DNA from: Megalonaias nervosa
Lineage: Eukaryota > Mollusca > Bivalvia > Unionida > Unionidae
Direction: 5' to 3'
DNA length: 64,000 nucleotides
Assembly (NCBI GenBank): GCA_016617855.1
Contig: JAECUM010001160.1
Span: forward strand, 62,001 to 126,000
The position numbers and the translations under genes were made by a program. Below the pieces are notes generated by a model, which saw nothing but the letters and a program-made list of their open reading frames with translations, was not told the origin of the DNA and did no database searches. Of the stretch, positions 11,472 through 23,241 are shown piece by piece (the stretch's first letter is position 1; each line of letters starts with the position of its first letter).

Positions 11472-12485
11472 TTGTTAGAATTTTTGAAGAAAATAAATTT
11501 ACTTCACTTTGTTTGAATTAAACAACAACAAATAAATGCACCATCATAGCATCATGTGGAATATATATCATTGACAGGTTCTGAGCTAGTGATAGCTGTT
11601 TGAGCTTGGTTTAACATGCAAAGTATTAGATTTTGCAAACATTTCTGCACATAGACAAGAAATATGACATTTGGATGCATTATACGGTGTTAGATAATGC
11701 ATCAAGTGTTAAAAGTTAAATGACTCTGAAACAATTATTCTTATGTAATTTTCATTTATTAGAGTCACTTCCTTTCACTACATGCCAATCAACTGAATGA
11801 ATACTAAAATATACTGTATTAATATGAAGATAACCATGCATTTATATAATTCGATTTCCATTGAACAATGCAAAAGTAAACAATTGAGACATGAAGAGTT
11901 TTACCAGAAGTGAAGAATCTGATTATACAAACGGAAATATTCACAAAATCGAGATAGACATTGAAAATTCACGTGCAACAAGTACATATATAACATGATG
12001 AACAACGAATAACGCAACAAAGACATCTTTGGTAGATATCATATAGCCGTCAAATTATTTTGCAAGCAAAAATAACTTTGTTCTTTGTTGTACTACAAGT
12101 AGCTTATTATTTTGTTTCTTAAAATATTCATGTACATAGCATCGATGCGAGTACAAGTGAAAGTGTTGAATTTGTTGTGGATTAAATATGCGTTACAGAC
12201 AAGTCACGATCAAGAATTTTTATTTGTCACAGAAAAGCTAAATAAAATTGATTTTTGCTTCTGAAAACGTTCAACTACATGATCCTATAATGGACTAGCT
12301 GTCCAAGGTAATTTTGCACTTCAGCGTCCTGGTTAAAACGGAAAAGGCTCTAGAAATTGATAGGAAGAAGAAGACCAGCATGTTGAGCCAAAGTATTACT
12401 GTAAAACATGTGATCTTTACTCCAACATCAAACGGCTGAGTGAGCGCATTGCAGAATCAATTGTTTTATCTTAATAATAATTCAT
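11472..12485. other. Non-coding AT-rich stretch
   Basis: No recognisable genes, arrays or element ends were found. Confidence 0.4.
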
Positions 12486-12489
12486 TCAA

Positions 12490-13370
12490 AGTATGAAAAG
12501 TAGGTCCATCATGGGGTTTAGGAAATGTAATCAACTGAAAACTTTACCCAAACACAAAATTTACATTACTTTGACGTTGAGCAGATTGTATATGTGTATT
12601 TAGATGTGCTTAAAATGAGGACCTAGAAAGAGTTTGCCAAAACATTTAATCATACAAGTAACTCATGGGATAATGCTTTCATGCATATGCTCATGGTACA
12701 TATTTAGTAAGACTTTCCAACCAACTCATGTGACTCTTAAGTTTAGACATTTATCAAAATTGGCATGTAGAAGCAAAATCACCGAACAATGGGGAAAAAG
12801 ATGATCTCGCAGAATAATGCATAATGATTCATCCCATGGATGAAGACAATCCATCAATGAGTTGATGGTTTATTAACAAATTAAAGCAATTATGCAACTC
12901 CTTAACAAACTTTTCTCTTTGTTCTTGACCCCAATCACAAAAAGAAACAATTTTGTTACAGAAGTGTTTAAAATGGAATTCATGATAATTCATCCCACGT
13001 ATATAGACAATCCATCATGGGATTTATGAATATAATCAAAAATTTTTTTTTTTTCGAAATTAAGTTAAACTTTATATGACTATGATCTTGACGTCAGGGT
13101 CATAAGTGCAAGCAAATGTAGAATAAATGGCATTAGCTTCATAATCAATCATGCCGGAGACAATGAGCAAGAGGTTTAGGAAATATAAGGAACTGAAAAT
13201 AAACTTCAACCAAACTTGGTCTTGCACACGGAGCAAAAGGGGTGAGTGCTCATGTCATATATTGAATCATCTTTTATCAATAATCACTAGTATGGTAAGA
13301 ATCCATTAATGAGTTTTAAAGAAAGCATACAAATAAAAACCTTAAGCAAAACCTTAACACAATATTTACA
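12490..13370. repeat. Diverged repeat cluster with phrases CCATCATGGG and GGTTTAGGAAAT
   Basis: Related phrases recur: GTCCATCATGGGGTTTAGGAAATGTAA near 12510, CATCCCATGGATGAAGACAATCC near 12830, CATCCCACGTATATAGACAATCCATC near 12990, AGGTTTAGGAAATATAAGGAACTGAAAA near 13170 and ATCCATTAATGAGTTTTAAAG near 13300. These look like three or four old, diverged copies of a unit of roughly 150-300 bp. Within it, 12620-12785 is also similar to 18045-18200. Confidence 0.5.
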
Positions 13371-13935
13371 ATGACAGATACATCAGAAAACTTACTGCCA
13401 TGTCTCACCTCCCACATACACCAACTCTACAAAAACGGTACTTTAACGTTCCAAGATCTTTGAAAACATGAGTTGCTTTATGAAATCGAAGCATTTAAAG
13501 GTGATGAAATGAAATCAGAGAACTTCTAAGTATCCCTCACAGACCAGTAAGCAATTTTCACAAGACATGGTGAATGAATTCCCTTGCAAAAAATAATTTT
13601 GTACCAATCATAGTTGGAAAATATTCCGTCATTTCAACACTATATAAGGAATATACTGAAATCATGAAAAATGGCTTCAACGCTGTAAGTCGGTAAAAAT
13701 ACATATTATGGAAACATAACTAGCTAGCTTACATCAGGAATTGTCAAAATTATTACCTAAACTTCATTCATGTCTATTCCTATTTTTGTTATCATATGAA
13801 TAATTTAGGTAAATATCAGAGAATGTGATAAGTATTTAACTGCACTTATTCCTAGAAGTACCTAATAGTTTTTCTCTACTGCCTCAGTGACGACTTTGGT
13901 AAATAGTCAAAGAACTATCTAAAGAAGGCAACTAT
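13371..13935 (-). other. Probable 3' UTR or 3' flank of the minus-strand gene
   Basis: This follows the stop codon of the terminal exon on the minus strand. I did not find a convincing AATAAA signal within 500 bases downstream of the stop, so the transcript end is undefined. No repeats were recognised. Confidence 0.35.
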
Positions 13936-15754
13936 TTAGCTTTTAGAAGCAAATAATAATCGTTTTGTCTCCGCTGATGACAGCACTTTCAAATTTCGTG
14001 ATGCCAACGAATTTACTGCCAGATGTCTGTCAGTTTTGCTGTGCGATTTTCCCCTAGTACCATTCACCATCAAAGGTATTTCCTCCCATGTTTCTGTGAT
14101 GACCCTTTGTTCTTTCATAGACACATCTCGTGAGTCCATCTCATAATGTTCAAAGCCTTCTGGTTCAGTTTGTTTGCCATCGTCTCTTTCGTCAATAATA
14201 ACCCCAACTAGTACATGTCCCTTTTTCTTTTTGCGACTCAGAATTCGAGAAGGCTTGTTTAAATTTACCTTGTTGACTTCATGTGGAGTTGTTTCATTTG
14301 ACGTAATAGATATGCCCGAGTCTTTCATCTCGGAAGATGAATGTTTGAGAAAATTCTGTTTGTGTTTTCTTCTAGTAAGAGAGTTAATGGCAATATTTCT
14401 GGGAGGCACCCCGATCTCTTTTGGAGACTTCCTTTCCCATTTTAACTCCTCACCTAGAGAAACATCAGACGTCAAGTCATTTTCATCTGATGTCTGCAAG
14501 GATTCACATGATACAGACGTCAATGGAACAGGAGATGATGTACTTGGTTCTGTATCGATACTGTTGTACTTTAAACAATTTTCTTGAAACAGCTCTGCCG
14601 GACTGAAGCTGTCGACCAAGGCACTGTTTGTCATTGGAGGATACAACAAATGATCTGTGTCTGGTTCTCTGTGTGAAACGGTCGGCTTTAACATTGAATC
14701 ATGATCTAAAGAACTGATGTGGTCACCCATCTTTTCAAGGTGGAAGAAACTTAACTTTGGAACTGGAAGGCCACTGCTGCCCGTGCTGCTGGAACTTGCA
14801 GAATCTCTATCTTGTAAATATGAAGGATGACAATCATTAAGCTTGGCTTCATGAGCAGATCCGGCAATAAAGGGACTGATATCTGAATCAGAACTATCAT
14901 AGCACTCAACAATATCCATCGTCGTAGGAATTGTCATCATGATCTTGTCCTTGTCTATGGATCCAAAACTAGTTTCTGCTGTACTTTTGTCAATTGGTCT
15001 CTCCTCTACTATATGTGATATTTTCTCCATTACATCATCTAATAAGCTGTTGCTATCCATGATTCTTAAAGGAATGCTGTCAAGTTCATATCCACCTTCA
15101 CTTTGTATTTCTGTTTCTTCTGTATCTGTCTGCATTTTAAGATCTTCGGCTTTAAAATGTTTGGCTTCGTGAAAGCTGGGCTCTGTGAGCTCTTTGTGTC
15201 TAGAGTCATCTATGGAATTCATACAATGATGAGGAAATGAATACATTACTTCTGAATCAGAATAATATGTATTCTGCGCACAGTCTGTTACCAATATTTG
15301 TGGAATACATCTTTTAAGATGACCCTGGTCTAAGTGTTTTCTCTGTGAGGAGTCTATCAAGGGAGACAAATATCTAGAATGAACTGAAGAATACAAAGGA
15401 ACATCAGAAGAAGACAACACTGAACATGCAGGTAAAGTATTGTGCATGCGAGTGAAATCTGAAACAAGCTCAGAGGATGTAACTGTAACAGCATGCAAAC
15501 ATGATGCAACAGTATGTGCACCTACGATGTCTGACGGCGTGTGGTCAACACTAATGATAGAGTCTGTTTCATCATTGCAAGCCTTCACCGTTGTGACATC
15601 GCTCGTAGAAGAGTGGTTACAGTTGAGATTGCGTTCTGAATGAAAAGACTGCATGTTATTTGAAGCTAGTACGGCCACATCTCCATTGTTTATGCTTCTA
15701 AGACTACCTTGCTCCTCCCTCCTTCGTGGTCGAGGTCCCTTGTGGAAATATTCA
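13936..15754 (-). CDS. Terminal exon: long cytoplasmic tail of a THSD7-like membrane protein
   Basis: The exon starts at a clear acceptor (TTTTCCAG before TGAATATTTCC on the minus strand) and runs 605 codons to a stop at 13936. Its first base completes the split codon AG|T left by the transmembrane exon, giving Ala-Ser-Glu-Tyr-Phe at the join. A basic stretch with PRPRRREEQ follows directly, as expected just inside the membrane. The rest is rich in Ser, Thr, Asp and Glu with no Cys clusters or hydrophobic segment; a basic patch SRKKKKG lies near residue 515. I recognise no catalytic domain, so it looks like a disordered signalling tail with many possible phosphorylation sites. Vertebrate THSD7 tails are short, so this length is unusual or the family call is wrong. 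An intact 1.8-kb frame amid stop-rich repeats is good evidence of a real exon. Confidence 0.82.
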
Positions 15755-16561
15755 CTGGAAAACAAAGCAAGGTATTAACAGGAAATAACATCTATTTTCT
15801 GTACTTTATGTAGGGTGAACGCACTATTGTCAGTGATATACAGTTATTCACAATATTGAAAAGTTGCATCAAAATAAAGACAATAAGCACTGCACTTTAG
15901 ATGAACCATTCTCTATAAAATAAAAAAATTTTAAAAATTTAATTTCGGAATGGTTAAACAACTTGTTCTGTATGATGAATTATCAATCAGTGCTATTGTT
16001 GAATTAGTCCAGGGCAATTTATGGACCTACTCTGAGGTTCCAAAGTACTGACATTTATTATATACTTAAGTGTGAAACATAGAGATCTTTAAGCGAAACA
16101 ATTGTCATATTTTGTGGCATTCCTACATTTTCACGTGTGAAAATATAAGATTTCCCACCATACCATGTGAAACTTGATTGTGGGTGCCTACAAAAGTCGT
16201 ACCAGCAGCAATAAAAACGATTACTTTGTGGGCTAGAACATATAAAGAGAAACTGTCTTAAACTTCATACATGGAAATTAATTTTTGATAAATAAATTTG
16301 ACTACACGCCATTCACGCCTCTCTGAAGTTATTTCCCCTTACGTCCTTAACAACAAAAAAGCTTTTATGCAATGCTGCATCAGACCAGCATTGTTTTTAG
16401 ATTGGGAAAATAATTTCCAAATGACAAAATATAATTTACTGCAAAATATTTGGTCAACCCAATCCTACTGCTTTCTCAAGTCACGTATATTCATGTAATC
16501 AGCCTATGAAAGTGAGGTGAACTTACAAAAATGGGGTGGGGGTGAGTAGTCTGTGCCAAAA

Positions 16562-16855
16562 GTGTGATTTCTGTTTTAGATGTTCAAAGTAGCTTTAACA
16601 ATTTTAGTCATATTGCTGTTTGCAGTATGGCAGTTTATAGTGATGCCTAATGCTGGGGCATCATGCCATAGACATACAGCATCATGTCCTACGCAGTCAT
16701 ATTATCCTGACACCATGCCGACCAATCCTAACATTAACCTCCTAATGCTAAGTGCTAAGCAAGGCAGCTGCTAGAACCATTTTCATAAGTCTTTGGTACG
16801 ACTCATGCGGGGTTTGAACCTGTGACCTCTCACATCCAAGGCAGACGCTCTAACT
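16562..16855 (-). mobile_element. tRNA-derived SINE, family 2, copy 1
   Basis: It aligns over about 290 bp with 51322-51652. Shared blocks are GTAGCTTTAACAATTTT, GTGGCAGTTTATAGTGA (TATGGCAG here), CTGGGGCATCATGC, CACATTATCCTGACACCA (CATATTATCC here) and AAGTCTTTGGTA. On the minus strand the head is tRNA-like, with TTCAAACCCC as B box; the A-box region (GTTAGAGCGTCTGCC) is partly kept and the extreme 5' end has decayed. No clear target duplication is left, so this copy is older than the one at 51322. Confidence 0.8.
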
Positions 16856-17147
16856 ACTATTGGTTATTAAAAGGCAGATCACACAGTACCTCCATGTATT
16901 TAATATAACATTTTTGATCAGTTACGACATTCCGCTGCAACAATATCATTTTATGGGTAACTCTGTTATATCTGGAGATCACTGCATCTAATAGTCTGAT
17001 TTAACTAGTAAGATTAAATTCACAGCATTATTTTGTTACCACTTAGTGATCAATTTAAGAACTGAAACTTTTGATATCTACCACACTGTTAAGTGTTGTT
17101 TGCCTTCAAAAGTCTTGCATTATTTTACCGACATAAAAACGACACAT

Positions 17148-17240
17148 GGTTATCTGCATCAGGTAAGTTATCTGTACCAGGTAAGTTATCTGCATTAGGC
17201 AAGTTACCTGTATCGGGTAAGTCATCTGTATCAGGTACGA
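17148..17240. repeat. 18-bp tandem repeat, about 5 units
   Basis: The unit is close to GTTATCTGTATCAGGTAA, diverged at several sites. Each unit carries CAGGTAAG or a near form, which resembles a splice donor on the plus strand; the host gene is on the minus strand, so this is probably coincidental. Confidence 0.85.
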
Positions 17241-17389
17241 TGATCATCAAAATATGAATTTAAGACCAGGTAGCTTTGGTCTTGAAATTAAACATGGAAG
17301 ATCGTGTTTCCTCTTACAGCTTAAGAAAGAATAATCTTAAAACATTGGATATTGCTTCCTATCTTTAAGTTAAAACCCTGAATATTAGT

Positions 17390-17695
17390 TCATATCTTAA
17401 AACACTGAATCTTGGTTCATATCTTAAAAGATTGAGTACTGGCTCATATCTTAAAACACTGAATATTGGCTCATATCTTAAAACACTGAGTATTGGTTCA
17501 TATCTTAAAACACCGAATCTTGGTTCATATCTTAAAACATTGAATATTGGCTCATATCTTAAAACATTGAGTATTGGCTCATATCTTAAAACACTGAGTA
17601 TTCGTTCATATCTTAAAACACTGAGTATTGGCTCATATCTTAAAACACTGAGTATTGGTTCATATCTTAAAACACAGAGTATTGGTGCCTATCTT
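17390..17695. repeat. 27-bp minisatellite, about 11 units
   Basis: The unit is close to TTCATATCTTAAAACACTGA followed by GTATTGG. It stays open on the plus strand as a nonapeptide repeat (SYLKTLSIG), because 27 is a multiple of three. It lies in an intron on the opposite strand, so no protein is proposed. One or two decayed units precede 17390. Confidence 0.96.
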
Positions 17696-17907
17696 ATAGA
17701 GGATGCTTCAAATTTCTCTTGCTTGTACTTCTCATAAAATAGTAACTGCACATTTTTTCTTTTTCCTCTTAAAAAGCAGGCAATATTTTCTAAACAAACA
17801 GAAACAAAGACAGAATTTAAAATTGTGGTACAATTTATGTAGAACGTATATTCCACTATGATGGCTTCCTTAGATTAACCTAAACGAATTATTCAAGGAA
17901 TTTCAGA

Positions 17908-17940
17908 ATGTATGTATGTATGTATGTATGTATGTATGTT
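17908..17940. repeat. (ATGT)n microsatellite
   Basis: About eight tetranucleotide units end 20 bp before the donor site of the transmembrane exon (minus strand), so length changes here sit close to a splice site. Confidence 0.95.
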
Positions 17941-17960
17941 TACTGCAATTTTACACTCAC

Positions 17961-18048
17961 CTTGCCCTGTAGAGCACAACAGCAAGAACAATAATCAATA
18001 TAGTTGCTGCTGCCACTACTGCGTATATCCAGGTGCTTAATGTAGGAC
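17961..18048 (-). CDS. Transmembrane exon of the THSD7-like protein
   Basis: An 88-nt exon bounded by an acceptor CTCTTTGTAG and a donor GGGCAAG|GTGAGTG. It enters with two bases completing a Gly codon and leaves with AG, matching the next exon (15754) exactly. The peptide begins GPTLSTWIYAVV and continues as one uninterrupted hydrophobic helix of about 22 residues ending LYRA. Ser-Thr-Trp-x-Tyr just before a membrane helix resembles the juxtamembrane sequence of THSD7A/B as I remember it. The 5' exon at 59718-59927 ends in the matching phase. Short exons like this are easily missed; evidence here is two good splice sites, phase agreement on both sides and a membrane helix. Confidence 0.8.
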
Positions 18049-18200
18049 CTACAAAGAGTTTGTTAAAACATTTAATCATACATGGGGTAAGATTTTCATG
18101 CATAAACTCATGATCCATAATGAGTAAGAATTTCCAACCAACATGTGTGACTCTTACATTTAAACATGAATCAAACTAGGTATGCAGAAGACAAAGCATA
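18045..18200. repeat. Duplicated segment overlapping a splice acceptor
   Basis: The plus-strand sequence AGGACCTACAAAGAGTTTG (18044 onward) through TATGCAGAAGACAAAGC matches AGGACCTAGAAAGAGTTTGC through CATGTAGAAGCAAAATC at 12620-12785. Shared blocks include AAAACATTTAATCATACA, TTTCATGCATA, TTTCCAACCAAC and GTGACTCTTA. The match starts inside the first bases of the transmembrane exon and extends through its acceptor into the intron. Confidence 0.75.
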
Positions 18201-19208
18201 TGCATGTGCCGCTAAACTCCTATTGTCTTAGAAAATCAAGTACATGTAAAGTAACAACTTACAAGTTATTCTTACATTGTACATTTATGACAAGAATATT
18301 GTTTTCAAGAAATGCCTTTAGAAAAAGACCAACAGCAGTATATATACGTCAAACTGAGATAATTATAAAAGTAATGAATTAACTTTGATTAGAGAAACAA
18401 GTGACTTCTGCATACATTGCTTTCATTGATTTCGAACCCATATGTGAAATACTAAGCATAAAGTGTTATCAAAGCAAACTAAACTGAACGCAAAAGAAAA
18501 ATTCTGAAAAAGGCTATAAGAAATAAATTATATTCTTAACGAAGTAAGATCTGGACGATAGAAATTAAACTGGAAAATCATAAAACGAATCATACTTGAA
18601 AATGAATAAAACTCAAATTCTTTATAATAAGAGACAAGTATTGAAATAATATGAGACAAAGTATTCTACCAACAAAATGAATTCTGAATATCTAGTTTCG
18701 ATTGAGGAAAAAAGCAAAATATTTCTTCACTACCTAAAGAATCTCACTTTAATCAAAATACCAAGAAAACTTGACAAGATTTGACTACACAAAAACATGA
18801 GAAGAATATTTTTTTATTACAGAAAAATAAAAGAGAAAATACTAGAAATAGAGTGAAATATTTCACACTACTTAAACGCTTCTATTTCTAATACAGACTC
18901 TGTCTCTGTTAATGATAAACAATTGTAGTATATATTTAAATAATGTAAAAATGTTGATGAGATACTCTTACATTCATGTTTCTTTGAAAATTTCTTGTTC
19001 AAAATATGGGCACTAAATATACGGTGTCTGAAAGATGATATGTGCTGAATTTATCACCATTCTCCACATTTTGAAGACTGAATTATTATGTCACTCTATC
19101 ACTATTTATTTTGTCACGGTATAAAATAAGTGGATTGCATACGCTAAATAAGCAATCTTTGCAGCCCAAACAATACATATCTTATGCCACAAATAGTTAT
19201 TCAACAAC

Positions 19209-19210
<2 letters not shown>
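18201..19210. other. Intronic AT-rich stretch, nothing recognised
   Basis: No repeat unit, element terminus or exon candidate was recognised. Confidence 0.4.

Positions 19211-19211
<1 letters not shown>

Positions 19212-19281
<70 letters not shown>
19212..19281. repeat. (TA)n microsatellite
   Basis: A pure dinucleotide run of about 70 bp. Confidence 0.98.
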
Positions 19282-19283
<2 letters not shown>

Positions 19284-19548
19284 TCACACCTAAAAAGTAT
19301 GAAAACTTTGTGAACAAATCTCTATTAGGTATATAAGCAAATTAAAACACCGAACCCGTAAGCTTGAATAACTGAATAATTATAATCCAAATTATGATCA
19401 CTTATTATACACTAGTATTGGCTAGATAACTTTTACATTCTTATAATGTGAAGAATGCTGATAAAGGTACCGAAGATTTGTCTTTGTTTTGAGAATAATA
19501 TGAACATAAACTAATTTCTATTGAGTGTTTTATCCTTGTACTCTTGTC

Positions 19549-19868
19549 TATGTTCTCTTTCTTCCATAGAATCTATGTCTCAAATCGGAGAGTGCATTAT
19601 GCTATGAACTGGTCTATGTACTCTTTCTTCCACAGAAACTATGTCTCAAATCGGAGAGTGCATTATGCTATGAACTAGTCTATGTACTCTTTCGGAATCG
19701 ATGCCTCAAATCAGAGGGTGCGTTATGCTATGGACTAGTCTGTGTACTCTATCTTCCATAGAATCGATGCCTCAGTCTGAGAGTGCGTTAAGCTATGGAC
19801 TAGTCTATGTACTCTTTCTTCCACAGAATCAGTGCTTCAAATCAAAGAGTGCATTATTCTGTGAACTA
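19549..19868. repeat. 66-bp tandem repeat, nearly 5 units
   Basis: Each unit carries AGAATCGATGCCTCAAATC, GAGAGTGCATTATGCTATGA, ACTAGTCTATGTACTC and TTTCTTCCAC. The third unit lacks the TTCCACAG part. Units differ by several substitutions. Confidence 0.93.
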
Positions 19869-19869
19869 A

Positions 19870-20740
19870 GTTCTTCAAGGTCCCCTATTAAAAATGTCCT
19901 GTTACAAAATTGGCTTCATATAAACCCATAATATATGAACAGACTATGCACATGCTAAAAGATTATGTTTCAATTCTAACAAGTAAGTTTCTAAATGAAC
20001 ACAACTTTAAATTAATAACTGTCACGCAATAAATGCATGAATGACCTTCTCTGTAAGAAGTTTTAAATAATTTGGGTCACAGAAGCTCTTGCACATTTAA
20101 TGATCTGACAAAAAGATAAAACCCTTTACCACACACCTTAATGTGATGTAGTATAGGAATCAATACATAGGTAATGTTCAAGCTATAAGCCGATGGACGA
20201 GAGGATGCTGCCCAGACTACGGAGAGCTCCCGAAATGGACTTGGAATTGAAAAGATTGAGCAACCATTCAATTGCCTGAACGAGTTATACGGTTTTCTAT
20301 TTGGCTTGAAAACCGATATTGATTCTATCTCTATGTTGTAGCACAAATTTGATCCTTTTGTTACCACCATCAAAATTTACACTTAGTTTTTAATATGCAT
20401 GTCACAAAAATACACTAGTCATTTTGACTTAGCTGATTGGCATATTTCAGAAATATTTATGTACACTTTGTACACTAAATTCCAACTTTAATTGAAATCA
20501 TAATGAAATTTAGTAACTTTTTTAATTTGGTTAATTGCACAGGTGGCTTACACATTATTGGATAATTTTATATGTCCATTAGTACAACTGGACTGAATTT
20601 GAAATAAGTAAGGACGGGCGGTTTGAAGCGTATATGACATCCACTGCTTCTCATTGCACCGGCTGCCAAGACACTCTTCCTCCTTCTCCTCACTCGGACA
20701 CTCATACATGGACGGAGATGTGGAACAATTTCCACCCATC
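19870..20740. other. Non-coding stretch with a less AT-rich end
   Basis: From about 20180 base composition becomes less AT-rich than its surroundings. Minus-strand frames at 20077-20373 and 20548-20739 (the latter with CSTSPSMYECPSEEKEEEC) have a protein-like look but no domain I recognise, and I could not place confident splice sites. This could be an unrecognised exon or transposon remnant. Confidence 0.3.
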
Positions 20741-20745
20741 CAAAC

Positions 20746-20823
20746 ACCAGGTGCCCCGATGAGACGTCATAGTCGCCGACCAATCGTGACTGACGTCTCA
20801 TACTGCTTCGGTTGACACCTGGT
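20746..20823. repeat. Two-tier inverted repeat (palindromic hairpin)
   Basis: Inner arms ATGAGACGTCA (20759-20769) and TGACGTCTCAT (20791-20801) are perfect over 11 nt around a 21-nt loop. Outer arms ACCAGGTG (20746-20753) and CACCTGGT (20816-20823) are perfect over 8 nt. Both arms contain GACGTC. It may be the core of a foldback element or an accidental hairpin. Confidence 0.8.
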
Positions 20824-22715
20824 AATGCTGTAGTTTGGACTGCAAGCTAAATTTTCTTGAGTGTGTGTTGGGTCTATTCCCACTCAAGATGGCCTCAGAG
20901 CGCCAGCTGGTGCTGTGGCGGAGTGGCATGTGGGTGCATGGTATAACATGCTGCATGGGCGGACTGGAGACCCTATGAGATGAAGAAAACAGGTCCGTTA
21001 GTTCCTGCATGCCAACGAGTCTCCTCTTTTACTCAGGAGTGTACAGTTGAGGTATAAAGTTAAGCACTTTACCCTTCAGTATTCAAGTCAATTCACCAGC
21101 TGACGTATTCAATCAGGTCGTTTGGGACCTAGTTGACCCACAACCTGACGGCCTGTTTATCAGCTCACTTTGAGAGCATTAAAGCCTGGGGGATTAGGCT
21201 CGGATTCCTTCCCACAGGATAATTTAAGTCTGATATGCAGACATTAACCAGTGGCGCATGCCCATTACAGGCGAAAGCCACTTTAATCCAAAAATATATA
21301 TCTCTCTCTCTATAATTAGAATGTCAATTCTAATACATATCATTACATGGGAAACAATCTTTTTACATACATCATTTTGAAATTACTGGTCCACTAAAAC
21401 CTTTGTATGCCAGAAAGTGCTTGTAAATTTACAAGATAAAAAAGTTGGCATATCAGGTTTTGCACAAACTCATCTGCGATGTATACCATGGTACAGAATA
21501 TATTTTTTCCCCTTTCAGCTGTTATATTAAAATGCCAAACGATGTATCTTCAAATACATGCTAATTCTCAAGTCATTTCACCAATTTCGGCATCCTTCTA
21601 TTAAAAAGTGGACACACATGTTATAAAAGTCTTAAATCCTAAAGAGCTTAGAATATGCACTGTCAGAAATAAGTCATGGTCAAGAGAGTAAAGATTTGGT
21701 TCAAGGCGCAGCAACATAAGCAGGTTATTCTTTACACAGGCAATTAGAGTAAAGTGTCTTGCCTAAGAACGTACCATGGTTTTTGACCTGGACGAGTCAC
21801 ATACTTTTAGATCTGAACCTGCACCTTTCGGTTAAATGTCCACCGTGATAACCTTTAAGCTACCACGGGTTCTTGAGACGGAAAGAACGCCATTCATGAT
21901 TAATGTTATCGAATGGAAAGATTCCATTATAAAGTAGGATTATCTTACAGGTATGCGAGCAGAAAGGTTTATTCTTGATAAAATGACAGTATAGCCAGCC
22001 TTCATATTGCCCTAACTTTCCTAATTACTTCCTTTGAAATAATTGTCTGCCATTTGTATGTCATACATTCATGTCCAATGAATGAGAGATAATGATTCTT
22101 AAACTAAACATTTCAAGCGGATTATGTTTTCGTGTTACAGAAAATAATTATTCCAAATGTGTATCGAGTAAAAATTTGACATAAACTGTATTTATATGAC
22201 CCAGTCTAATATATATTGATAGATAGATACCTGTCAACTCTCATGCGGGAGAAAATAAAATGGATTTTTGGGATCCTTCCACACCTACCTCCCAATTTCA
22301 TAATATCTCCCGATTTTTGTAGAGAACTCACTATAATTACATTGTGTCTGTTGATTTTCATTTATCCTAAAATAATTCTGCATAAATAGATATGTCGTAT
22401 GCAATCCACAGAAGCTATGTTCTATTACTACAAAGAATTTTTTTTTCAGTAAACAAAATGTTTAGTTCAAACATTATTCACATAAATTTATAAAAAAATT
22501 TTTTTATCCCCGCAACAATAATAAAATCAGGAAAAAACCAAAAATAGACCACAGCAATAAAATTGTGAGTAATTAGTTTCAATCCCAAGAATGATCACTG
22601 TGAATGCTTTAGCATCTCCGTTCCAACAAAAAGAAATGTACACGAGTAAATTCCTGGCATTACTGTACCGTATATTTAAGCTTTAATTACCATCACTAAA
22701 TTAAAAAAAAAAAGG
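20824..22715. other. Non-coding stretch with possible old tRNA-type SINE remnant
   Basis: 21700-21880 contains AAGTGTCTTGCCTAAGAACGTAC, GATCTGAACCTGCACC and AAGCTACCACGGG, reminiscent on the minus strand of a decayed tRNA-headed SINE. 21020-21290 is less AT-rich than the rest and unexplained. 22228-22335 holds CCTGTCAACTCTCATGCGGGAG and ATCTCCCGATTTTT, possibly a small MITE. None is firm. Confidence 0.3.
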
Positions 22716-22766
22716 AATGAAACAAAAAAAAAAAAAAAAAAAAAAAAACAAAAAAAAAAAAAACAT
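22716..22766. repeat. Poly(A)-rich tract
   Basis: Runs of A broken by single C or G bases span about 50 bp. It could be the tail of a plus-strand retrotransposed sequence, but no body was recognised upstream. Confidence 0.85.
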
Positions 22767-23185
22767 ACCACGCAGATTATGTGCCCTTAAAAACTAATTC
22801 AGAATACCGGTAAATATGTTATTTAGTGAACAATATTAAATGCCTTACAAGTTGACAATAAGGAAATAAGGTGGGATATAAAATGTGGGAAAAATAGCTG
22901 CCACATGCATACGCTTAAGACTGTATATATTGGGCATCGTTTATTTGCCAAACAATTGCTGGTGCTTACATAACACACCGTAGAACATCTTTTGTTGAAA
23001 TATATTGGAGGACCAGTCCTTTTCACAAGACAATTGCAATAATCAGAATAAACTGTTAATTAGTCACATTGTCTTTTTTACTCGTTTACTTAAGACTAAC
23101 ATTAAGCTACTGTGCAGTTTGGCTACAGCTATCTCCACATTTGTTTTATTTAGTCTCCCTACTTCGCTTTTGAAAAGTGGATAGG

Positions 23186-23187
<2 letters not shown>

Positions 23188-23238
<51 letters not shown>
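23188..23238. repeat. (TA)n microsatellite
   Basis: A pure TA run of about 50 bp. Confidence 0.97.

Positions 23239-23239
<1 letters not shown>

Positions 23240-23241
<2 letters not shown>

Larger units (their letters stand above)
15755..17960 (-). other. Intron between transmembrane and cytoplasmic exons
   Basis: Bounded on the minus strand by GTGAGTG (donor, 17954-17960) and TTTTCCAG (acceptor, 15755-15762). The intron contains a SINE (16562-16855), two minisatellites and a TATG microsatellite, each listed separately. The remainder (15755-16560, 16860-17145) shows nothing recognisable. Confidence 0.75.

Noticed and set aside
17432..17737. 101-codon frame with nonapeptide repeat SYLKTLSIG
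   Set aside because: It coincides with the 27-bp minisatellite in an intron of the opposite strand.
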